Source: Cryptomeria japonica
Taxonomy: Eukaryota > Streptophyta > Pinopsida > Cupressales > Cupressaceae
Direction of reading: 5' to 3'
DNA: 60,000 nt
NCBI RefSeq assembly: GCF_030272615.1
Contig: NC_081410.1
Span: 288,177,957 to 288,237,956, forward strand
Shown here piece after piece: positions 46,862 to 58,606 of this stretch. How positions within the stretch are numbered: position 1 is the first letter of the stretch; every line of letters begins with the position of its first letter. The translations under genes and the position numbers were made by a program. Below the pieces are notes generated by a model. That model did not search any database and was not told the DNA's origin. It saw only the letters and a list, made by a program, of their open reading frames with translations.

Positions 46862-49800
46862 TCAAGAAGAATTTGGAACCATTCCATCAACCAAAGAAGG
46901 GATATCAAGTGGACCAACATCTAATTGATTAGCATGGAGATCAATCACCAAATTTGCTAAAAAATCTACACTAACATTAATCTCTCTATAGCAATGAGAA
47001 AGCAAGTAAGAAACAAAGCTAGCAAGCTTAATCAAAATGTGATCAAGAAGATACTAAAGATGCCAACAATGTCTTTTCTTATTAGATAAACTCTGAAAGG
47101 TCACCATAGAATCACCTTCTAAAATAACATTCGTAATGCCAAGGGAGACAACCAGATCCAAGTCGAGAGATAAAGCATGAAATTCTGCATAATTATTAAT
47201 TCTGACACCAATCTAAAGACATCTAGCAGCTACTAACTTGGAGTTATGATAAAAAGTAGCCACCCCAATACTAGCCTCCCCAGGATTCCCTCTAGAGGAA
47301 CCATCATAATTCACCTTGAAAAAAGGAGGAAGACACCATTTAGCTAATTTTCTTCTTTTAACCCCATCAAAACTTCTAGCAATCAAACCCTAAGAAGGAA
47401 GGGACTTCAAAGAACTCCAAACTCTAGTTATCCTATTGTCCCAATGAGAAAAGGAAGTAAGATGATCAAGATTCTTATAAATATAGGAAAGAGAAACCTC
47501 AGAGATAGAAGCCTCAATTCTAGACAAAACATTTGACAAATGAGATTGCTTCTTATGAAAAATTATGTTGTTTCACTTAAACCAAATATTCCATATAATA
47601 ATTGAAGGGGAAATTATCCATAAATGGGAATAAAAAGAACAAGGAAACATGATAGACTATGATCTAAACTGGGAAAGAAGATTTGAACATAAAGCAGAAG
47701 ACCAACCCAATTTATCAAAGAGCCAATACCAACAACTAGACAAAAATTGATAGTGCAAAAATAAATGAAACGAGGATTCCAGATGAGAATTGCATAACAC
47801 ACAAGGAAAAACAATTGTTATACCAAGCCTATCCAATCTCATACCCGTAAGTACCCTATCCTGAACTGCGAGCCAAGCAAAGGCTCCAACCTTAGGAAGA
47901 CATGCAGAATGGCAGAAAAGCTAATGAGGCCAAGATGAATCCTCTGAGCAAGAAATAAGGGAACATTACCTATCCTTAACAGTATAAGAGCCTGAAACAT
48001 TTTTAGTCCAAATTAATTCATCCATAGAGTCAAGAAATTCAATTGGTCTATCACTCAATACCTTAACATAAGCATCCTTTAAGGTTTGGTCAGCCTATAA
48101 AAAGTCTATGGATTTCCATTTAACCTCTTTAAAATGACCTGAATCATCCACATAAAAATAATCAGCAACATGCACTCCCCAATGACAAGAAACAAGATTC
48201 ATAATAGGAGACCAATCTCTAAGGTTAACCAAAGCATCATGTCCATTCCAAACCTCATCCCAAAATCTAGCCTTCTTACCATCATGAATAATCCATGAAA
48301 GGTAAGGGAGAATGACCCTTCTGCACTGAACCAAAAATTCCAAATAGAGGAACCTTTTGGTAACATAGAAATAGTAAAAATGCTCTCTCTAGGACCATTT
48401 CCTAAATATTTAGCATACATGAGCTTTTCCCAAAAGGAATGAGGATTTCTATATAATTTCCACACCAACTTCACCCTCAAAGCAATATTTTTCTTATCAA
48501 TATTACAAATACCGGAGCCTCCTAATTATTTAGGCAAACAAACCTTTTCCCAAGCTAGAAGGGGGAGCTTATGTTTCCCATCCTTGTTACTATTCCAAAG
48601 AAAAGACCTGAGAGTAGATTGCAGTTGGACTATAGAGGCCTTAGGAGTTTTCATAGACATTAGAAAAATGGGGACAACATTTAAAATAGATTTAATAAGC
48701 AATATTTTACCAGCTAATGTAAGCCACTTATGATTCCAAGATAGGATTCTATTTGAGATTGAGGAAATTACCTTTTCCCAAAAACAATTCTTTTCAGCAC
48801 CCACAAAGAAAGGGACTCCCAAATACTTACAAGGAAAAACACCAACCTCAAATCCCCAAAAATACTGCAATCTTTGTTGTACCAAAGAAGAAGTATTAAG
48901 AAACAAGATCTTAGATTAAGAAGTATTTACTCTTTGCCCCAAAAATGCAGAATAATCCATAACAATATTTTTAATCACTTTTGCTTCTGACATCGAGGCA
49001 TGACCAAATAGAAAAGTATCATCAGCAAATAAACAATTTGAAATAGAATCAGGAACCCAAGAGATACGAATCCCTCTTCACAAACCTGTAGACCTAGCCA
49101 CTCTAATGGCCCAGCTAAAAGCTTCATCTAGAAGGATAAACAAGAATGGAGAAAGGGGATCTCCCTATCTAGATCCTTGAGAAGAAGAGAAAAAGCCACA
49201 TGGAGGACCATTCAATAGGACCAAAAATCTAGAAGAAGAAATACAAGAATAAATCCACTTAATACAAGATTTACTAAAACCTAACTTAGTCAAAACCATA
49301 CACAATGCACCCCAGTCAACCCGATCATAGGCTTTCATCATGTAAAGTTTTAGAATCATAGTTGGAAGTCTCTAGAATAAATTGAGTGCAAAACCTCATG
49401 GGAAACACTAGCCCCGTTAGAAGTCTCTTTACCCGAGACAAAACCACCTTGCTCCGAGGAAATAATTTTAGGAATAATTTTAGCCAATCTAATGAAAATT
49501 GCCTTAGTAAAGATTTTGTATAGGGTATTACAAAGAGCGATTGGACAAAAATCAGTAAATTTTTTAGGAATATCCACCTTAGGAATAATAACAATTAGTG
49601 TAGCATTAATTTCTTTAAGGATAGATCTATTCCTTCTAGCTTCTTCAAGAGCTAAAAGAACATCGCTACTCGCAAATTCCCAACATTTCTGAAAAAATAA
49701 AGGAGTGAACCCATCAGGGCCAGGGGCCTTGTCTGGACCCATAGAAAAAATAGCCTCCTTGACCTCATCAATCATGAAAGGGGACATAAACATTTTATTA

Positions 49801-50998
49801 TCCTAATATCCCTAACCAAGCTATCATCTAGTCGGACAGGTTCAGAAGACAAAAGTGACTTAAAGAATCTAATCGCCTCAAAAGAAATCTCATTAGCATC
49901 CAACAAGAGGGAGCTATTGACATCCTGAATAAAAGATATTCTATTTCTATGTCCCCAATAAATCTCTTCTCAACAAAGAACCTCTTCAAGCTGAGATTTG
50001 AGAGATTTCAATTTATCAAAAATTACATAATCCATACCATTAAGAAGAACATAATCATTAAGCTATTCAATTTAATTTTGGAGTTGAACCTTTTCATGAA
50101 AAATATTCATAAAATGAGTAGACTTTCAAGTTTGAATTTTCCCTTTCAAGAATGTTAGATTTTTGACAATCTAAAACATCCGGGACCCCAAACAAAAAGG
50201 AGAAGATAACCACCATTCTTTTAATAATGGTAAAAAAGAAGTGTCCCTGAACCACATAGGTTCAAATTTAAAGGAAATCTTATGTGGAGCTCGATCCTCT
50301 AGAATAGTGAAGGAAACCATGAAGTGGTCAGACCCTACATTAGGTAAAACTAGAGAAGAAAATTCAAAAGAAGACTTAATCTAATTTTGAGAAACAAGAA
50401 AGTGATCCAATCTTTTAGCAATTTGAGAAAAATCCCTTCTCATATTAGTCCAAGTAAAAGGACCATTTTGAGTTTTACAATCAAACAGATCCATATCTTG
50501 AATAAAAGATACAAAATCAACAACAATCCTATGATTAGGTAAAATACCACCAAACTTCTCATCCAAATTTGAAATTGCATTGAAGTCCCCTCCAAGGACT
50601 AACATACAATCCTTCAAAGGGGAAGAAACTTGCAAAATTTCTTTCCAAAGCTTTCTCTTCTCAAAAATACCAAAAGGACCATAAATATTAAAAAGCCAAA
50701 ATTTAACATTTGAAACCCTGCTCTTGACCAAGGCTAACATCCAATTCACAGAAGAAGCCACAAGATTCAATTCGACCGTAAAATCATTCCAAAAACAAGA
50801 AAGACCCCTCGAAGCACCAATAGTAGGGGAAGAGACAAACTTCCATAACCTCCAAGATGAAAAAAGAGAATTCACAGAAGAAAGACTAAGCTTAGTTTCT
50901 TGTAACATAAAAATATCACACTCCAAAAATAAGAGTTTTCAATGCCTTGTCCCTAGCCCAGGGGAATCAAATACAATAATGAAAGAACTCACAGACAT
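46862..50998 (-). pseudogene. LINE ORF2: endonuclease, RT, RNase H
   Basis: Endonuclease: FMLQETKLS, FNIYGPFG, GGDFNAISN (catalytic Asp kept), then GSDHFMVS near 50330. RT: KAPGPDGFTPLFFQ, LIVIIPKVD, GGFVSGKETSNG, MMKAYDRVDWG (49336-49306), a QG..GDPLSPFLF block broken by a stop, and LFADDTFLFGH near 49000 with both catalytic Asp. The thumb continues with FPCKYLGVPFF, SWNHKWLTLAGKILLIKS and LPLLAWEKVCLPK. The zinc-finger segment (CVLCNSHLESSFHLFLH) is at 47800-47750. RNase H has VNYDGSSRGNPGE, NNYAEFHAL, ILEGDSMV and REINVSVDFLAN (47330-46960). About 1,380 codons with several stops and frameshifts. More catalytic residues survive than in the LINE at 32-40 kb. Confidence 0.9.
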
Positions 50999-51019
50999 AA
51001 CCTGAAAATAATGAATTCC

Positions 51020-51775
51020 CAGTCATTTCTCATTTAATTTCTGATGAAGTTTGGATAAATTTATTGGATCCCCCCAAATCTCAAGAGTAATGGCAAGCAA
51101 ATGCAAACAACTAGCCTTTTTAGCCACAATAGAGCCCAATAAATCAATACGAGGGATAGGAGCCCATACCTTCAGAGCCTTAGGATTACCTAAATAAGGG
51201 TTAGAAGACTTATCCTTCAAATTTGCAGACTCCAATAAAGAAGAAGTTGAATGAGAAGCCCTAGCTCCATATGGCAGTCAAGAAGTAACATTAGTATCAC
51301 CCACAATCTGGTTTGAAACCCTAGCTCCACTCGAAGGTAGAGAACCTTCATTGCCTACATTCTGATTTAAAACCCTAAGTTCCTTTATAAATCGAGAACC
51401 CTCCTTACCCGAAACATGACTAGACAACCTAGCTCCATGAGAGGCCACATTCTACACAAAACCCCAAGGTGGAACATTACCCAACAAAGTCGTATGCAAA
51501 ACATCCTTCCAAGATGCAGGCATATCTCTCTGACCATTCCTATTCTGTACGACCCACGAACCCTTAAACATTCTATGGAAAACACCTTGAAAATATTTCA
51601 AGCCCGGCCAAAATCTCCCTCTAACTGCGTTTCTCACCCTCCAATGAAACTGAGACAATGTCTGAGGAGCCCTATCAACTCAACCTCCATTATGGAAAAC
51701 CCACTGTGACACATGTCCAACATCATTTGCAAACGAAGTGGGTGGTGAAGGTGGATCATCCAACACAACATCTGG
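51020..51775 (-). pseudogene. LINE ORF1, C-terminal part
   Basis: Minus-strand frames read SQFHWRVRNAVRGRFWPGLK (51658-51599) and SWKDVLHTTLLGNVPPWGFV, then after stops NVGNEGSLPSSGARVSNQ and SNPYLGNPKALKVWAPIPRI, ending KLHQKLNEK just before ORF2. Trp/Pro/Ser-rich linkers with this arrangement are usual for the C-terminal half of plant LINE ORF1. The DUF4283-like N-terminus is missing, consistent with 5' truncation. Identification rests mainly on position. Confidence 0.55.
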
Positions 51776-54700
51776 GCTTTAAAATATTTAAAATAAAAGG
51801 CTTTAAAATCTATAGCCCGTTATAAATGAGGGCTCTGCATGCATTACCTAGGTTTCATGACTTAGAAAACTCATGACCATGCATATTATTTGTTTCTTAA
51901 AAGCAAATAAAGAAATATAAAAGCTCATTTTTAAAGTATTAGGGCATGCAATGAAGAAAAAGGGGTAAAACCCTAAAATATCTCATTCTTTATTATGTCT
52001 TCTTCATGGAAAAGGCCTCTCTGCCGACATGCATTTTTTACTGCTCTTCAAGTTGGTGCTTTGAATTAGGAGAGAAACTGAGACTCCAATTGGATTTTTC
52101 TTCGCTTTATGCATGAATCCTCTCTAAACCTAATAAGTGTTTCCTGCTTCTTTCATCTGCATGTTGTACTCGTAGGACCTTTGCTTTTTTTGTATGCAAG
52201 ATTTAGGGTTTTTCTATGAAAATTATTTTTATGCATTTCTTTGTATTTTGCATGTTTAAAACTGATAAAGCTCTCTATTCTGAGGTGATTATGGGTTGTT
52301 GTTGTTCTTTGATGTTCAGAACACTCATCTATTATTATAGACATATTTTTCTCTTTTATGAATGGTTTCTTTGAGATTTTTGATCTGTTCTCTCCTAATG
52401 GAACTACCTATTGCCTTTTCAATGCAACACATTTTCATGATCTTCATAGTCCTAACTGATTATGTGTTGCTTATGAAGTTATGGACTACTCCAATGGATG
52501 ACTTTTCTTTATCTCATTGTATGATGCTTTACTATCACTACACTTTTTCATTTGATAAGCTCAGTATTTAAATGAAATCCTTTGTTAGGGTTTGTGAAAG
52601 GCCTGTATTGTTACTCTTAATCTGTGAGTGCAAAAAGTTGCTTGTGGTGAGTGTGAGGACCATATTATGAGGCACAATCCCTACCATTGATCCTTGACTG
52701 CTACAATACCCTTATTCACTGATTTTGCTGATTAAGATCATGACTATCTTGTGGATTTCTTATGCTTTGGTATTTGATACTTACCCAAGACTGCACTTCT
52801 TATCATTGTGATAATGCTCCTTAATCTTATTTACTGTCTTTTTTGCAAGTCTGAGACGCATTATGATGCTCATGTTACTCACTGTATTTTCTAACTACTT
52901 CACTGTATTATGAATATGCTCATTGTTTCGAGGCTTTTGATTGATAAATATGGGGTATACTATGATTCACATAGCTGCCATTCTTTTTTTTCCCTATATT
53001 GGAATGCTCTTAACTTTTGTGTCTTGACATACCATTCTAACTGTGAAAAAAGGTATGGCTTCAGCAAGGCTTATCATTATTACTGCAATACCGTCGTCAT
53101 TGTGCCTTCTATTTTGTTGCTTTCCTATTAATCTTTATGCATTACTTGATGATTGTTTCTTTAAACTTCATCATGCCTTTGAAGGTTGCCATTATTGTGC
53201 CAGGAGTTCTTAAGATTTATTTCTCATTTTCTTTCTATTGGACTGCTATCTCAAAGATCAATTGTTGGTTTATTGTAGCTACTCTTTCTTTAGCAGCTCC
53301 TTTTAGAATAGCTCTATCAAATTTGATAGTGCCCTATGTTGGAGGTGTTATGACTGTTCATAAGGCTTATCGCTAGGTTTTTGTCTTTGATTAACTATGG
53401 ACTGTTAAATGTGCTCAGATTTTCTTATCTCACTGCCATAAGGCCTTTTGACTGTGATATGCAAAAGATGGGTGACTGATCTGAATCTAGTATGACTCCA
53501 TTGTTCATGACTATAATCTTTGTGATGAAGACTTTTAATGAGACTACTCTAAACCTTATTTGATCATTTAGCACTATAAGATTTGACTGTGACCTTTTGT
53601 GAACCTCTAGGACTGCTAAAAGATTACATGTATCCATTTGCCCTTACATGAATCTTAAGATACTTTGTATGTTATCTTCTGTCATAACTGTATTTGGGGC
53701 TTGTGACTGAGATTATCAGAATTTTTGATGGTTAATCAGTGGCCATCTCTACACATAAAATGCTAAATGCTACTTGTATGTGACTGAGACTATGTGTTAT
53801 TCATGAACTATTTTGGACTCAGTCTTCTATGTGAAATATAGCTCATATAACATAGTTCAAGGTCTGATAGTGAGTGTCATTCTTGTGCTTTTACTTTATG
53901 GTCATTCTGTTTGAATTACATGATGACTCTTAGGCTGTTATTAACTACATTACTAATTTTATTGCACAGATACATGAATGTGGTTGCATTTTAGCTAGTG
54001 ATGCAAACTTTATGAGATTACTATGCTTGTATTACGACATTCTTGACTTATGATTTTCCCTGCTCTTCGAAATACCTACTCTGTTCCTTTTATGGTTATT
54101 TATTGAACCTTGTTCTTTGTTCTACCTCATACTAGAATTATCACTTTTAGCTGGGAACATGCTTCTTATACATGATTGTGCATAGACTGCTCATTCACTC
54201 ATATCTAGACTATTACAAGTCTTGTCGATAACACTGTCAATATTATTTCATTATCATTTGAGAAGTTAGAGATCTCTGTAGACTAGTGTTGATTAAATAT
54301 AGTGGCGTATACAAGCTTCTATCTCTCTTGCTTTAGTTCCTTCATACTCATATCCAACAACAAAACATCTAAGTCACCCTACTCTATTTCTGAAAGCCTC
54401 TATTTTTCCTTGTTGTTTGATCAGTGGTTCCTTAAGGATATAGTTGGTAGTACTTCTATTTTCCATGCATGGTTTTACTATGACATCTTATGCTTAATAT
54501 TCCTCTTTGTTGCATTTATTATGTTTTGATTGAAACCACATTGACACTACCTTGAGACTATTTGAAACACTATATATATTATTGATGATGATTTGAAGGT
54601 TCTTTTGCATAGTTGGTTGTGGATTTTTTATGAGCATTTCTGAGTGTTGTGACCACCGTCCTCGAAGATAATTCTACTTTATGATCATGGTGATGAATGT

Positions 54701-55464
54701 TATATATCCTAAGTTGTTTTCACTTAGAGACTCTGAACAATAATGTTGCACTATCTCTTCAATGAGCTCACTGCTTGATGTCTATCCTAAAAACTATCCA
54801 TGAAATCACCCATCTCTTTGAGGAATGTTATTGTTTTGTAGGCTTGATATCTATAGCCACTAGTCAAGCTTTGGATTATGTTAAAAGCTCTTGATATTAT
54901 GTCAGTTTGTACCTTTGGTGTTGAATAATCTGACTGAAAAATCTATGTATGCAGCTTAGTTAGTATGTACTACTCCTTTAGCTGCAAACTATCCTTGACC
55001 GGGAATGACTATTAAGGGTTGTTGAAGACTTGATTTGAGTTTGTGATCTTAAGGCATCTGTAACTTTGATTACTTGAGTGCATTGTGGTCACTACTCTTG
55101 ATGAAAATTCAACATTAGTACTTTTTCCTTATATATACCTTGGTTTGTATTAGTCCTATGTATGTTGATGCACTATGACTGTTAATGTGCTATTAACAAG
55201 GTATAGGGCTTCCTTTTGACAGTGAATCCCCTTGTATGGCAGTGACCTTTGTTACTTACTGTAGCTATACTGTATTCTTCAATATGACTGTATATTGCTT
55301 TATAACTATGACCTTTTGATGCTTGAGGTTGTCCATAGGCTATAACCTTCATGGGTGTGCTCATTTTATTCAAAATAGACTCTGAGAAATTCAACATTTG
55401 GTACGCATTGCTATAACAGTTAGAGTTCCCTATGATTTAAACCATGTAGATGTTACTACTTATC
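51776..55464. other. No gene recognised
   Basis: 3.7 kb of T-rich DNA with many recurring short words (TTATGACTG, ATGACTGT, TGACTGTGA) but no regular period, LTR end or domain. Frames of 60-80 codons have no recognisable sequence. It could be an unrecognised, old non-coding repeat. Confidence 0.4.
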
Positions 55465-56641
55465 AAGTTGCCATTAGTTTTATGTTCAAAGTTGTTCTAT
55501 ATACTCTAGTCGGTTACTACTACCGAAATATTCAGTCGGTATGCACAGTCTAGTTGGTTATAGAAGAAAGTAGTCTCAAAGCGTAGTATACACCGAGTTG
55601 TCTACCGAGTATCATTCCATGTCTACCGAGCAGCAAAGATGACACACTGAGTTGATATACACCGAGTGAAACATGTTACCAGATTCATTGAATGTGGACA
55701 TACATATGAAAACATGTTACAAGATTGAGGCACATAGAACTGTTATCACATTGGAAATTGCACTTAAAGATTGTGTATGATTTTGAGGTCATCTAACCAA
55801 TGAAATATTTTGCATGGTTATTCATTTGATAAAATATATTTGTAAGATCGAAGCAATGAATGGATCACCGACATAAGAGATCTATTTATACAACATGGAT
55901 TAAGATCAGAAATATACATGTAGCATGATAGAAAGGAAGATATAGAAATATATGAAGCAAGACATGTGAAAGCACTAAGTGTTATGACTGTTATAGAGAC
56001 ACAGAGGTCATCAAGAAGGATTTTAGAGAACAGTCAAAGAACAGAGTAAACAAAAGGGTTTACCGAGTAACTATATGGGTTATCGAGGTATGCTATAAGC
56101 AAGGTGATCTTATTCAGAGCACATAGAATCTGCTATAACATTTCAAATGTAAAGTTGCAGATATTTGTAATGATTTTATTGTAATATTTTGAAGTTGTAA
56201 GAGAAACCTTTAACAGGGTAAAAGACTCTAATCAAGTCTATAAATTGTAAAGCCTCTAACCAGGTGCAGCATTTACATTAAGTGTTGTAAAATCCTTTAG
56301 CGAGGTAGATCTAATAGATCTTGATACTCCTAACAGGGTAAGCTATCAAAAATAGCTAAACATGTAGCTCTAACCGAGCAACCTTTATTATTGTAGTAGT
56401 GAAGTTGTGGGTGCCATCCCCACCACAGTTTTTCTCTCTAACCAAAATTTTCTGTGTAACCAAAATATATGTGTTATGGAGTGAATCATGTATGATTGTT
56501 ATCTATTTGGTTTAGCTTTATATTATGTTACTGCACTATTTGGTTTATGCATAACAGTAAAGTTATTATTGAGGAAAAGTTTTGAAGTACTAATTCACCC
56601 CTCCCCTCTCAGTACATTAGCTTTCCATATTGGGCCTAACA
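55465..56641 (+). repeat. 5' LTR of the third copia-type element
   Basis: The right end is firm: GGGCCTAACA at 56641, then AT and the primer site. The CACCCCTCCCCTCTCAG block at 56598-56614 is the reverse complement of the GAGGGGTG block in the minus-strand LTRs. Many ACCGAG phrases (55600-55690, 56080, 56375) and AACAGGGTA phrases lie in the middle. The left end is a guess from the 1.2-1.3 kb length of the related LTRs; no TG start is certain. Confidence 0.7.
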
Positions 56642-56643
56642 AT

Positions 56644-56655
56644 TGGTATCAGAGC
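56644..56655 (+). other. Primer-binding site, perfect Met-tRNA type
   Basis: TGGTATCAGAGC, the standard plant initiator Met-tRNA primer site, two bases after the LTR. Confidence 0.95.
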
Positions 56656-56703
56656 TTCAATCTTGGAAAAGGGTTTAACTGCCTAAAGAGAAAGATCTTA
56701 TCA

Positions 56704-58056
56704 ATGGAAGGCTATAAACAATCCCAGAGGATTGTGTATCTGCAAGAAGAGTTGGATCATGCTAATCAAGTGATTGCAGACATGCAAAGGCAAATGCAAA
56801 AATCTCTGAAAGTGAGAAGAAGATTATCTGATGATTTGCAGGACTCTCAAGAGTTAGGGGAACAAATTGAGACATCATCTGAGAACAGTATGTCTGAAGA
56901 GACTGAAGAATTGATTGGAGTATTGAAAGAAAAGAACAAAGCACTGGTTGATCAACTAAAAGCAATGAAAAGAGAACATGAACATTTCAGCACACAGATG
57001 ACTGAAAATCTTGATGCATTGAGGACACCCGAGAATAAAGTAAGAGATCTAGAAAGAGAGAAACAACAACTTGAAGTCTTAGTATCTGATAAGGATGACG
57101 AAATCACAAGGATGACTAGAATTCAACAAAACCTATCAGATCAACTAGGTTATGCACATCATGAAGCAAATCTGAAGGATGGTGAGAATCAAGCATTGAA
57201 ACTTGAAGTATCAAGGTAGACCAATGAACTTGAAACGGAAAAGAAATCCAAAGAAACACTGAAGAAGAGTTATGAAGCATCAAAGATGTTGGATGAGCAA
57301 CTGAATACAAGAAGACCCAACAAAGATGCAAGACTCGGTTACAAAGGAAAAGACTCTACCGAGAAGGGAATCCATACTACCGAGAGAGGAGAATCATCAA
57401 AGCAAGCTAGAATCAAAAATAACATCAAAAGAAAGAAGCCTATTTGCAACTACTATGGAAATCAAGGTCACACTGCCAACATGTGCCAAATCAGAAAAGG
57501 TAAGCAACCGAATGTCACTAAGTCCAATGGTTATTATTACAATTGCAATAAATATGGTCACACATCTAATCAATGTAGGACAAAGTCTGTTAACAATTAT
57601 CCGAAGGCAAAATTCAAAGGGTTTTGTAAAAACTACAATAGATATGGACATAGTACCGAAAAGTGTTGGCTTAAGAAAAAGAACTATATGTGATCTGCAC
57701 ACCGAACAAATGCTAGAGGTTACCGAACTCACACAAATCCATACCGACAATATTCTGCAGTACCATGGGATTACAATACAAGGATATGGTGTGAATGTTG
57801 TGGAAGATATGGACATATAAGTGCCAACTGCTTTATAATGTTTGGGATGAACAACCAAAGATCATGGAGAAATCTTGGTATGGCATGTTTTCATTGTCAC
57901 AAAGTTGGACACTTGGTTGGAGATTGCAGAGATCAACCTAGAAAAGACACTGAGGAAATAAAAGAAAAATTAAAGATGATTTGGAAAAAGAAGGAAATTG
58001 TGTCAATTGATGAAAGCACCTTACCTACCGAGTTAGGTGCACCTATTCCAAATTAA
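56704..58056 (+). pseudogene. Coiled-coil, five-zinc-knuckle Gag-like ORF
   Basis: The ATG at 56704 (MEGYKQSQR) lies 48 bases after the primer site. One frame of 451 codons runs to the stop at 58054-58056, interrupted by only TAG (57217-57219) and TGA (57691-57693). Residues 10-195 are coiled coil (e.g. LKEKNKALVDQLKAMKREHE). A basic linker (about 230-245) leads to five CCHC knuckles: CNYYGNQGHTANMC, YYNCNKYGHTSNQC, CKNYNRYGHSTEKC, CECCGRYGHISANC and CFHCHKVGHLVGDC. The last two are intact; in each of the first three one Cys is Tyr. Knuckles of this spacing bind RNA as in nucleocapsid. There is no capsid-like domain before the coiled coil. The two stops fit C-to-T decay (CAG to TAG, CGA to TGA). 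Confidence 0.82.
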
Positions 58057-58606
58057 TCAGTAAAGGTATGAAGGGACTGCATTCTCTCAAGGTTAAATCT
58101 TAACAGTTCCTATTCTATTATGTACTTAATTCAAAATCTACATAGTTAAGATGTAGTAGTAAGTTTGAAATTCTATCAAAGTCTTTTGGAGTACTATACA
58201 GGAAACCTGTCAAGTCGGTGGATATAGGAAACCTGTCAAGTCCGTAAATGAAGGAAGTTTGGTTACTTGGTTAAAGCACAAAAGGAAAGATGGTTTAGTG
58301 GAACCGAGTGCATTTAATGTTTTTGACCTAACCCGCACGGAGCCCGATAAGGTATATTGTGTACTTAAAGCATTTTCGCGATCATTTTTACTTATCAAGT
58401 TTTCAAGAGAGCAGAGCAAAGCAAATGTAAGGCAATCAAACCTCCTCCAAAACAAATTCAAGATATTTACATCAATCTCAACAGCATTGTTAAGCTGGTT
58501 TACCGATCTTATCAAGTTGCTATTATCTGCTAAGTGTCAAGTGTTTGTCGTTTGAAAATCCTAAAACACTAAGGATCTTTTGTTAGTTTTTATCTGAAAT
58601 CTACAA
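58057..58606 (+). other. Spacer between Gag-like ORF and ORF2
   Basis: 550 bases with no obvious coding. It contains a direct repeat of 18 bases, GGAAACCTGTCAAGTC[G/C]G, at 58201-58218 and 58227-58244. It separates the two ORFs, so ORF2 is unlikely to be made by simple readthrough or frameshift from the first ORF. No splice site or internal promoter can be called with confidence. Confidence 0.5.

Larger units (their letters stand above)
45166..51775 (-). mobile_element. L1-type LINE, about 6.6 kb, 5'-truncated
   Basis: The 3' end on the minus strand reads GGCTCTGCCACTTTTATC, then A-rich sequence (T's at about 45168-45180), matching the LINE tail at 32480. ORF1 (partial), ORF2 and a long 3' region lie on the minus strand. 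The left flank (TTTTTAAATTTTTTAAAAAAA) and the right flank after 51775 (CTTTAAAATATTTAAAATAA) are similar but too AT-rich to call a target duplication with confidence. ORF1 lacks its N-terminal RNA-binding part, so the 5' end is probably missing. Confidence 0.8.

Noticed and set aside
56644-56655. tRNA-like match TGGTATCAGAGC
   Set aside because: It is only the 12-base primer-binding site complementary to a tRNA end; no cloverleaf surrounds it, so it is not a tRNA gene.
57326-57820. 164-codon plus-strand frame
   Set aside because: Out-of-frame shadow of the Gag-like ORF; the zinc knuckles are in the other frame.
57397-57858. 153-codon minus-strand frame
   Set aside because: Antisense shadow of the zinc-knuckle array.
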